The notes beneath the pieces are model-generated. The model had not been told where the DNA came from, did no database searches, and was given only the letters and a program-made list of their open reading frames with translations. Shown here piece by piece: positions 26,349 through 33,539 of a stretch of 33,539 nucleotides of DNA; position 1 is the first letter of the stretch; each line of letters starts with the position of its first letter. The position numbers were made by a program, and so were the translations under genes. The DNA comes from Candidatus Kaiserbacteria bacterium RIFCSPHIGHO2_12_FULL_53_13. Lineage in GTDB: Bacteria > Patescibacteriota > Minisyncoccia > Phycocordibacterales > UBA2100. The stretch covers positions 7,981 through 41,519 of the forward strand of contig MFLP01000010.1 in NCBI GenBank assembly GCA_001781555.1, read 5' to 3'.

Positions 26349-26383
26349 GGGGCGCGTAGCCACTGTAGCATACGCGCCCCTAG
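26349..26383 (-). terminator. Hairpin downstream of glutaredoxin gene
   Basis: Perfect 11-bp stem AGGGGCGCGTA / TACGCGCCCCT, just past the stop codon. Confidence 0.5.
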
Positions 26384-26401
26384 CCGGAAAAACCGAGAAT
26401 G

Positions 26402-26653
26402 TTAGAGTCCCAAGAGGCGTCGAAGCTGTTCTTCGTCAAAACCGACTATCATTCTGTCGCCGACGTAAATCACCGGCACTCCCATCTGGCCGCTCTTTTG
26501 TATCATTTCCTGGCGCTTCGCGAGGTCGGTCGCGACGTTGTAATCCGTGAAAGCGACTTTGTTCGCTGTAAAGAAATCCTTAGCCGCGTGGCAGAAGTGA
26601 CACGTCGGCGTGCTGTATATAGTGACCTTTGCTTGTGTAGACATATTTGTCAT
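26402..26653 (-). CDS. Glutaredoxin-like protein
   Basis: MTNMSTQAKVTIYSTPTCHFCHAAKDFF...GVPVIYVGDRMIVGFDEEQLRRLLGL: CxxC, cis-Pro TVP-like and GFD motifs. Confidence 0.88.
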   Translation of the reverse strand: MTNMSTQAKVTIYSTPTCHFCHAAKDFFTANKVAFTDYNVATDLAKRQEMIQKSGQMGVPVIYVGDRMIVGFDEEQLRRLLGL

Positions 26654-26795
26654 GCGCTTATTGGATAATAAATGGAAAGTCAGTATAGCATATTTACTCC
26701 TCGCGCAATGTGGACAAACTCGCGTACGATTGTTAATTTTGTTAGATTTATCCTGCTGTAGCAAAGCGGGCCTGCCCGCCGAAGCTTTAGCGAAG

Positions 26796-26866
26796 GCGGG
26801 TATAGTTTAGTGGCAGAACGAATGCTTCCCAAGCATTAGATCGGAGTTCGATTCTCCGTACCCGCA
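26796..26866 (+). tRNA. tRNA-Gly (CCC)
   Basis: Cloverleaf GCGGGTA...TACCCGC; anticodon loop TTCCCAA; T-arm CGGAGTTCGATTCTCCG. Confidence 0.94.
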
Positions 26867-26940
26867 CATTTATTCACAACCTAAGCGAGACCTGCAGTCG
26901 CGCAGAGAACATCGCGCAATTTATTCCCAACTTCAGCGAG

Positions 26941-26998
26941 AAGACCTGGCTGTTTTTGATGGAGGAATCACTCAAACCATCAAAAACAGCCAGGTCTT
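26941..26998. repeat. Hairpin element A: perfect 22-bp inverted repeat, 14-nt loop
   Basis: AAGACCTGGCTGTTTTTGATGG / CCATCAAAAACAGCCAGGTCTT; directly after the ftsB-like stop. Confidence 0.9.
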
Positions 26999-27006
26999 TG
27001 AGTGTC

Positions 27007-27381
27007 CTACCACCAGGAAAACGCCCTGCTGAACCACTCCATGACCGGCGAAGTATCCTCTGTCGGAGCGGACGTCGGCGGGTCAACGATGATGACGAGC
27101 CCCTCCCCGCTTTTTGCCAGTCTGTATTGTTCTCGAAGGATCTCTTCCATTCCGCGAGAAGTCTTGAGCTTCAAAATATCGGCCTCCAATTGGATACGTC
27201 TCTGCGAAAGGTCGGCTAGTTGCGCCTCGGCTTCGACTCGTAGCGCTTTTGACTCGCGTTCTTTGCGATATACGCCCCATACTCCAGAAAAAGCGGCAAC
27301 AACTACTCCTAAAAGCGCAAGTAGAAGAAGTCGTCTCCCGAAAAGTCGAAGTGGGTCACGCCGTTGCTCAAATGTCCGCAT
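27007..27381 (-). CDS. FtsB/DivIC-like septum formation initiator
   Basis: Basic N-terminus, one TM (LLLLALLGVVVAAFSGVWGVY), coiled coil, REQYRLAKSGEGLVIIVDP motif. Confidence 0.8.
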   Translation of the reverse strand: MRTFEQRRDPLRLFGRRLLLLALLGVVVAAFSGVWGVYRKERESKALRVEAEAQLADLSQRRIQLEADILKLKTSRGMEEILREQYRLAKSGEGLVIIVDPPTSAPTEDTSPVMEWFSRAFSWW

Positions 27382-27407
27382 ACGTTATAATCTTATCATT
27401 ATCGTAT

Positions 27408-27542
27408 ATGAGTTTCCTTTTCCACCGAAACACCAAAAAGGTAATGAAGTATTTGTGGAGCGTGGTAGCCGTCCTCGTCATTTTGAGCATGGTCATCTTC
27501 TTCGCGCCTGGACTTGTCTCTCTGCTTTCTGGGAATTATTAA
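27408..27542 (+). CDS. 44-aa membrane microprotein divergent from ftsB-like gene
   Basis: MSFLFHRNTKKVMKYLWSVVAVLVILSMVIFFAPGLVSLLSGNY; ATG only 26 bp from the ftsB ATG; the ORF track extends it through the ftsB antisense. Confidence 0.65.
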   Translation: MSFLFHRNTKKVMKYLWSVVAVLVILSMVIFFAPGLVSLLSGNY

Positions 27543-27547
27543 AAGAG

Positions 27548-27655
27548 GCGCTCGCGAATATATGTCTCTGCGGGTACGGGGTTTCGCTGGCTCGCGAACC
27601 CCTGAAGTCTCGCCCCGTCGGGCTCCGAACCCCCGCATAGACATATATCCGCTCG
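27548..27655. repeat. Structured inverted-repeat element (~108 bp)
   Basis: Outer arms GCGAATATATGTCTCTGCGGG / CCCGCATAGACATATATCCGC (2 mismatches) enclosing GGGGTTTCGC...GCGAACCCC-type hairpins. Confidence 0.7.
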
Positions 27656-27816
27656 CTTAAATTGGAGAGAGAAATACTTTAAGAATTGGTTATTTTAGGA
27701 TTCCTGCCTCGGTTAGTTTCTCTGTAATCCTACGAATACCGCTAATTATAGTCATAAAATAAAGTTCTGCATCTGCAGGGAGTGTTATAATCGTGTCTTT
27801 AAACCAACTTAAGCGA

Positions 27817-27876
27817 AAAGGCCTTGTGGTTTTTAACGGTTTGAGCCACTCTTCCGTTAAAAACCACAAGGCCTTT
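27817..27876. repeat. Hairpin element B: perfect 23-bp inverted repeat, 14-nt loop
   Basis: AAAGGCCTTGTGGTTTTTAACGG / CCGTTAAAAACCACAAGGCCTTT; just after the lepA stop. Confidence 0.9.
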
Positions 27877-27886
27877 GAGCGACCCT

Positions 27887-29677
27887 TTAACTCTCACGTA
27901 TCACTTTAATAAACACCTCATGCGGAATATCAACTTTCCCGCGCGCAAGCATTTTCTTCTTGCCTCGTTTCTGCTTTTCAAGAAGTTTCATCTTGCGCGT
28001 TATATCACCGCCATAGAGATATCCGGTCACATCCTTACGCAATGCCGAGACACGACGCGCAGCGATGATGCGTCCCATTGATTTCGCCTGTATCTTCAAG
28101 ACGAAGAGCTGGCGCGGCAGAAGTTTCTCTAGTTTCTCCACCATCGCCTCCGCCTCGTGCTGGACGCGGCGGCGGCTTACGATGCGCGCGAAGGCGGGCA
28201 CCGGCTCCTCCGCGACCAGAACATCCAAACGTACTACGTCCGCATCGCGAAATCCGATAAGTTCGTATGATAGAGAGGCGAATCCGGATGAGATGCTTTT
28301 CAATTTGTCAAAAAATCCACGCATAAGCTCCCGCAAGGGCATGTCGGCAGTAAGCTTCATCTTGCCGTCGGGCAGAGTCTCGGTCTCTCCAACTGTAGCT
28401 TCGTGTTCGTAGAGCAACTGCGCAACGCCGCCTAAAACCGCCGGGGGTGCAATTACGAATATCTTTGCCCACAATTCCCTAACCCTCTTTGCGGTCCCGT
28501 CATCGGGAAACCGCGCAGGTGAATAGACTTCTTCGCGCACGCCGTTCATGTGCGTAACTTCGTACACGGTGGTCGGCATCGTAACGACGAGGTTGAGAGT
28601 GAATTCGCGCCGCAGGCGCTCGATGATTATCTCCAGATGGAGCATTCCCAAAAATCCGCACCGGAAACCCTTTCCCATAATTCCAGATGATTCTTCTTCG
28701 TACGAAAGAGACGAGTCGGAAAGGCGCAAACGCTCGAGCGACTGGCGCAGGAGGACCAGGTCATCCTGGCTTTCCGGATATACGCTCGCCCACACAACCG
28801 GCGTGGGCTTGAAAAACCCCGGAAGCGCCGGAGCCGGATTGCGAAGAGATACGACCGTATCGCCCACGGACGCAATGCCCGGCTTTTTTATGCCCGTCAC
28901 GATATAGCCGATTTCCCCATCGGACAATACATCGCACGGCGATTCTTGAGGCATAAGCCAGCCTACTTCAAGCGCGATAAAGTCGGCATCCGCCGCGCAC
29001 AGGCGAAGTGAATCGCCTTTCTTTACCCGCCCCCCGAATATGCGCGCGTAAATTATGACACCTCTGTGATCCGAGTACCCAAAATCGAAAACCAGCGCCT
29101 GTACGCGCTCATCCGTCTCTTTAGGCGGAGGTATGCGTTCAACAATTGCATCGAGTACCGCTCCTACGCCCTCTCCGGTCTTTCCCGAAGCCGGCAATAC
29201 ATCGGATTCGGGGCATCCGAGGAGCAAGGCAAGTTCGCTTGTTATGTCACCCACTCTGGCGTTCGGCGCGTCGATCTTTGAAACGACCGGGACGATCACG
29301 AGTCCCAAGCTTTTAGCGACCGCGAGTACGGAAAGCGTCTGCGCTTCCACTCCCTGTGTTGCGTCAACCAGAAGCACTACGCCCTCGACCGCGGTGAGGG
29401 CGCGGGATACCTCATAAGAAAAATCTACATGACCCGGCGTATCTATCAAGTTGATTATGTATTCCGTTCTTCGGGTAGAGTGTCGCCAATGCATCCGCAC
29501 GGGCTGCATTTTGATAGTAATGCCGCGCTCGCGTTCAAGTTCCATGCGGTCAAGCACCTGCTCCTGCATGTGCCGGGGCGGAATGGTGCCGGTAAGTTCG
29601 AGCATGCGGTCGGCCAGGGTGGATTTCCCATGATCGATATGGGCGATGATGCTGAAATTTCTGATCGTATCAGACAT
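27887..29677 (-). CDS. lepA: Elongation factor 4
   Basis: AHIDHGKSTLADRMLELTG, DTPGHVDFSYEVSRAL, C-terminal GGDITRKMKLLEKQKRGKKKM. Confidence 0.97.
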   Translation of the reverse strand: MSDTIRNFSIIAHIDHGKSTLADRMLELTGTIPPRHMQEQVLDRMELERERGITIKMQPVRMHWRHSTRRTEYIINLIDTPGHVDFSYEVSRALTAVEGVVLLVDATQGVEAQTLSVLAVAKSLGLVIVPVVSKIDAPNARVGDITSELALLLGCPESDVLPASGKTGEGVGAVLDAIVERIPPPKETDERVQALVFDFGYSDHRGVIIYARIFGGRVKKGDSLRLCAADADFIALEVGWLMPQESPCDVLSDGEIGYIVTGIKKPGIASVGDTVVSLRNPAPALPGFFKPTPVVWASVYPESQDDLVLLRQSLERLRLSDSSLSYEEESSGIMGKGFRCGFLGMLHLEIIIERLRREFTLNLVVTMPTTVYEVTHMNGVREEVYSPARFPDDGTAKRVRELWAKIFVIAPPAVLGGVAQLLYEHEATVGETETLPDGKMKLTADMPLRELMRGFFDKLKSISSGFASLSYELIGFRDADVVRLDVLVAEEPVPAFARIVSRRRVQHEAEAMVEKLEKLLPRQLFVLKIQAKSMGRIIAARRVSALRKDVTGYLYGGDITRKMKLLEKQKRGKKKMLARGKVDIPHEVFIKVIRES

Positions 29678-29695
29678 GATGGTATGCGGCGTCTT

Positions 29696-31399
29696 CTACA
29701 GTTCGGTATCTTCCTCCGCGGAAGCGGCAAGTGTCACCTCGCCTGCCGGACGCACGGGCTTGCGCCAGAGCCGCGCACGCAACGCCCCTACCGTTTCGAT
29801 GTATTCGGGGTTCCTGAGGAGCGCATACGCGAACCCTGCCACTATAAGCCCGGAGACGCCCGCCGCAAACCCGCGCGTGAAGACGGAGAGCAGAGTGGAA
29901 GCGAACGTGATCGGGCTCATGAGCGCGAGCATTGAGTAGGCAGCTACGCCTCCCGAGAACGCCGCGACGAGAGCTTGCGCGAGTGAGCGCCTTATCTTAG
30001 CGAAGAAACCCGGGAATGTGCGCTCGAAATTGAGAGCGAGGATGAAAGTTCCCGCTATAGTGGCGGTCGCATACGCGAACGGAAGAGCGAGCACGATGCT
30101 GCCCGGGATGTCTTCGACGCGCAGGAGAGACTGTATGAAAAAAAGGACAGAAGTGTTCTGGAAAACATGTATGAATATCTGTCCCAAGCCGATGGTCCCG
30201 AGAGCGATGCCGCCGGAAATGACGAACGGAATGAAGGTGCGGCCGGCCGCGTAGTAACCGCGAACAAGAAGAAGCATGAGCCCCTGGCTCGCGAGCGCGA
30301 GGGAGAGTACCGCGAGAGCGGCGGCCGTGAGGCGCGTATCAGTCCAGTCGAATGCGCCGCTTCCGAGAACCGTCCGCACGATGTGCGCGCGCAGGACGAT
30401 GACAAGAACCGTCGCTGGCAAGGACCAGAAGAGCACGTGCCGGGCCGCCGTCGCGATGTGGCCGATGAACTCGGCCCGTCTGCCGTTCGAGAGCGCAAGA
30501 GCGAGCGTCGGGAACGCGGCGACGGAGTATGACGCGCCTATTATCGCAAGCGGCACCGCCTGTAGATTGTAAGCGAACATGAATACGGCGATTGAGCCGG
30601 TCGCGAGTGTCGCGGCGAGCACGGTGAGGCCGATGAACGCGAATTGACTCATCGAGAGCGCGAGTGCGCGCGGCACCGACATCGCCGCAGTGCGAATAAG
30701 CGCGCGCGGCACCGAGAGCCGCGGAATCCTCCTGAAGAATCCGTCCCGCATGATGGATGGCAACTGTATGCCGGCATGAAGCACGGCGCCCACGACGACT
30801 CCCCATGCGAGCCCAGTGATGCCCCAGAGAGGATAGAACGCCACGATGCCGATGATAATGCCGATATTGTAGAGCAAAGGAGAGACCGCGTAGAGCGCGT
30901 AACGATTACGCGTCTGCGTTATCGCCGCAAAGATATTCGAGAATCCGAGCAAGACCGGCTGAAGGAGCATAATGCGCGTAAGAGCGACGAGCGTCGGCAA
31001 GAGTCCGGCTTCGGCGAATTGCGGGTAGAGCGCGCCGAGGATGCGCGGAGCGAGGAATGCCGCAAGTGTGCCGACGAAAACGGCAAGAATGGAAAATCCG
31101 ACGAAGACCGTGTCTATGTAATCTTTCTGCTCGGCGCTATCGCGGCGCGAAAGCTCCGGAATGAGCATGTAGACGGACACGAGCGCACCGAGGCACACGA
31201 AAATGAGGTCTGGTATCCGGAATGCGGCATAGTAGATATCGAGCTCGGTGCCCGCACCGAACTCGTGCGCGAGAAGCCGGTCGCGCAAGAGAGCGAGCAG
31301 AGACGAAAGCATCGCGCATACGGCGAGCACATATACTGCCGCATGAAGTCCACGCACCTCGGAAGAAAGAAACCGAAGTCCCTCATTAATCTTCGGCAT
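29696..31399 (-). CDS. murJ: MurJ/MviN-family lipid II flippase
   Basis: ~14 TM segments; ALLRDRLLAHEFGAGTELDIYYAAFRIPD N-terminal motif. Confidence 0.9.
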   Translation of the reverse strand: MPKINEGLRFLSSEVRGLHAAVYVLAVCAMLSSLLALLRDRLLAHEFGAGTELDIYYAAFRIPDLIFVCLGALVSVYMLIPELSRRDSAEQKDYIDTVFVGFSILAVFVGTLAAFLAPRILGALYPQFAEAGLLPTLVALTRIMLLQPVLLGFSNIFAAITQTRNRYALYAVSPLLYNIGIIIGIVAFYPLWGITGLAWGVVVGAVLHAGIQLPSIMRDGFFRRIPRLSVPRALIRTAAMSVPRALALSMSQFAFIGLTVLAATLATGSIAVFMFAYNLQAVPLAIIGASYSVAAFPTLALALSNGRRAEFIGHIATAARHVLFWSLPATVLVIVLRAHIVRTVLGSGAFDWTDTRLTAAALAVLSLALASQGLMLLLVRGYYAAGRTFIPFVISGGIALGTIGLGQIFIHVFQNTSVLFFIQSLLRVEDIPGSIVLALPFAYATATIAGTFILALNFERTFPGFFAKIRRSLAQALVAAFSGGVAAYSMLALMSPITFASTLLSVFTRGFAAGVSGLIVAGFAYALLRNPEYIETVGALRARLWRKPVRPAGEVTLAASAEEDTEL

Positions 31400-31405
31400 A
31401 TGTAG

Positions 31406-33538
31406 CTATTTTCGAGTCGGTATTTTTTCAGAAGACTCTTCCGGAAATAGCGGCTTCCCGGCGCGGAGATCTTCAAGGAACCGAACTATTGTCTGTTGCC
31501 CGGGATCCAACTTGTTTAGTTCTGTGAATGCCTGAAGTGCCTCTTGCGTCATGCCCTGCCTGTAATATGAAAGGCCAAGCACATAGATAGCATTGGCATA
31601 TTGCGGTTCTAGCGAAATGGCTTGCTTCAGCGCCGTCACTGCATCGGTGTAATCCTCGCCGCCGTACGCGATAATGCCCAGGTTGTACCAGGCGAGAGGG
31701 TCTTCCTGCGCGTATTGCGCGGCCTGTGCCGCCACCGGTATCGCATTCTTGAAATCGCTCTTTGAAGCATATATCTGCGATGCCAAGTAATAAGCGGGGG
31801 CGAAATCCGCCTTAAGCTGGACCGCGGAAGCCAGATTCCTGAGTGCCGCATCAGAATTGTTCAGCAAGAGTTCAAGCTGTGCCAATTGCAGGAACGGCAA
31901 AGGGTTCGATGGAGATGCAGCTTGTGCGCGTGAATAGGCAGAGCGCGCATTCGCATATGCGCCCTCTACGTTCGCACCAGCCAAATTGCTATAGAGAGAC
32001 GCCAGAGCAAGCCAGTTCTGATAGTCATTGCTGTTGATAGATACGGCGTTCAGGGCGTATTCTATGGTCTGCGAGATCTTCGTCTGCAGAAGAACTCGTG
32101 ATTCCTCATTTTCCGGATCGGCGTCAGCGATCATTTTCTGCAATTGCAAGAGACCGAGTTCGACAGCAGCACGTTGAGCACGGTCACTCTCCGGTGAAAT
32201 ACGTGCGGATGCAAGCACGAGCTCGGAGGCCTGTGCTATATCTCCCGAATCGTTATATAACAAGATCCCGCGATTAAGAATTGCGTCCGAAGCCAGTACG
32301 CGGCCCATGCCAAACCCAGTGTAGACAACGATAAAACCGAAAACAAGGATAACGAGCGTGCGTGCCGGTCCCGCCAATCTCCCCGACCTGACGCTCCATG
32401 TTTGCGTGGTAATGAGCCCGATACATCCGGCAAGCGCTATCAGGAGCCCGAGAGAAAGGAACGGGATAATGCTTAGAGCCGGACCCGGCACATACAGCAC
32501 AAAGAAGCCGAACAAAAATACTGTCGCAAGAGCGAGCGGTTCAACGACGCTCCCGTACATCGAGAGAGGCGGAGAGGCGGAAGAAGATCTGCCGAAAAGA
32601 ATCGCCCATGTAATCCACAAAAGTGCGGCAAAAAGCGCCAGCCAAGCCAAAATGCCAGCAATTCCCACGGTGATGAATGATGTTGGTATCAAGCCGATAC
32701 CTGTGCTGAAATCTGTATTCCAAAACGGCGTGGTGTTGATATCAGCCGGCTTATACAAGCCCCACTCATGAGTAAACGTGTTCGGTCCAGCTCCAAAAAA
32801 AAGTGTAGCAGGACGCACGAGCACTTGCTGGCCTACCTGGAACGTCCCCTGCCACGACGGACGAACCTCAAGGCTCGAAATGCGCACTGCCGATGGAAGG
32901 GCATTGTTGACAAAACTACCGAAGAAAACGAAGAGAGCGGACAGGAGAATAAGAGCTACCCACAGCGCATTGCGGCGTAATGACGAGAAAATGGTTTCGT
33001 TTAGGCGATTGCTTTTAATTAAGCGATGGATGAGGAAGACGAGAGAAATACTGCCGACCGCTATCCAAACATCGAAAAAATTAAGGACAACGAGCAAAAG
33101 AAGGGACACGGCGGCAAGACCAGCAAAAAGATAGCCCCATACCCCTTCCCCTGCCGGACTTTTTACAAGCGCGGTCCCGAGAAATGCTAAGAAACCCAGA
33201 AGTATCGCGAGGTCGTGCCAACTTCCGAAAAGATTTCCCGTTTGCCACGTCAATGCACCCGCGAACGAAAGCGCCGTCGGAAAGAATAAGTGCAAAACCA
33301 GCAGAACTACGAGAACAAGACTTCCCAGAAAAAACGCGCGGAGCGCGTCAATGCTTCGCAGAGGATTCTCCGAGAACGCGAGTGAAGAAAGCGCGAGCGC
33401 GGAAAACCAGATGCATGCCGCTGCAAGAGTGTCCTGCTCGACGCCAGTACCGAAAAGCGACAATGATGTCGCTCCCGTTATGAGGGTGGAGACCAGATAT
33501 GCAAGCGGCAAAAGGGTGCCAGCGACGAGAATAAAGCG
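31406..33538 (-). CDS. O-antigen ligase-like/TPR membrane protein, 5'-truncated by window edge
   Basis: Multi-TM N-terminal half with GAGPNTFTHEWGLYKP, C-terminal TPR repeats (ALAWYNLGIIAYGGEDYTDAVTALKQAISLEPQYANAIYVLG). Frame is open beyond the TTG at 33511 to the window end. Confidence 0.8.
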   Translation of the reverse strand, partial: RFILVAGTLLPLAYLVSTLITGATSLSLFGTGVEQDTLAAACIWFSALALSSLAFSENPLRSIDALRAFFLGSLVLVVLLVLHLFFPTALSFAGALTWQTGNLFGSWHDLAILLGFLAFLGTALVKSPAGEGVWGYLFAGLAAVSLLLLVVLNFFDVWIAVGSISLVFLIHRLIKSNRLNETIFSSLRRNALWVALILLSALFVFFGSFVNNALPSAVRISSLEVRPSWQGTFQVGQQVLVRPATLFFGAGPNTFTHEWGLYKPADINTTPFWNTDFSTGIGLIPTSFITVGIAGILAWLALFAALLWITWAILFGRSSSASPPLSMYGSVVEPLALATVFLFGFFVLYVPGPALSIIPFLSLGLLIALAGCIGLITTQTWSVRSGRLAGPARTLVILVFGFIVVYTGFGMGRVLASDAILNRGILLYNDSGDIAQASELVLASARISPESDRAQRAAVELGLLQLQKMIADADPENEESRVLLQTKISQTIEYALNAVSINSNDYQNWLALASLYSNLAGANVEGAYANARSAYSRAQAASPSNPLPFLQLAQLELLLNNSDAALRNLASAVQLKADFAPAYYLASQIYASKSDFKNAIPVAAQAAQYAQEDPLAWYNLGIIAYGGEDYTDAVTALKQAISLEPQYANAIYVLGLSYYRQGMTQEALQAFTELNKLDPGQQTIVRFLEDLRAGKPLFPEESSEKIPTRK

Positions 33539-33539
33539 T

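Noticed and set aside
27002-27640. 212-aa plus-strand ORF
   Set aside because: Covers ftsB antisense, the microprotein in another frame and the structured repeat; no domain.
30644-31405. 253-aa plus-strand ORF
   Set aside because: Antisense to murJ; charged low-complexity translation (RERE/DERR) typical of a mirror frame.
1-33539. CRISPR array, transposon, integron or prophage
   Set aside because: No regularly spaced direct repeats, no transposase/integrase/phage structural ORFs; repeats seen are short palindromic elements.

Overview
The 33.5-kb window is gene-dense and carries no rRNA, CRISPR array or transposase. The gene content and small ORFs suggest a Patescibacteria/CPR (Parcubacteria-like) genome; this is inference. 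Contents: a partial HAD phosphatase and an ABC exporter; a minus-strand purine operon (purL-purQ-HAD-purE-purM-purC-purB); a folate/dTMP/one-carbon block (folA, CYTH protein, dcd, thyA, glyA); DedA, HAD, FAD-oxidase and FMN-reductase genes; a DsbB-like/thioredoxin pair next to a P1B ATPase; a SET-domain protein; a histidine-related cluster (hisS, RNase H-like exonuclease, hisG, TrpR/YerC-like regulator); three tRNAs (Phe-GAA, Arg-CCT, Gly-CCC); glutaredoxin, ftsB-like, lepA and murJ genes; and a partial O-antigen-ligase/TPR membrane protein. Main points of interest: (1) purL is interrupted by one in-frame TAG inside a conserved motif, while at least six other genes here use TAG as their stop. 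(2) The TrpR-like regulator has palindromes over its -35 and -10 boxes, and its 3' end encodes four consecutive His codons just upstream of a strong hairpin and hisG, so it could double as a histidine attenuator leader. (3) Two long perfect hairpins about 0.9 kb apart share flanks, differ by compensatory stem changes and have loops in opposite orientation. (4) At least ten genes have a -10 box only 6-7 nt from the start codon, suggesting widespread leaderless mRNAs. (5) Palindromic elements lie at or in coding-gene ends (purQ N-terminus, HAD 5' end, tRNA-Gly 5' end). (6) Two small membrane-protein ORFs are missing from the ORF track or mis-started in it.
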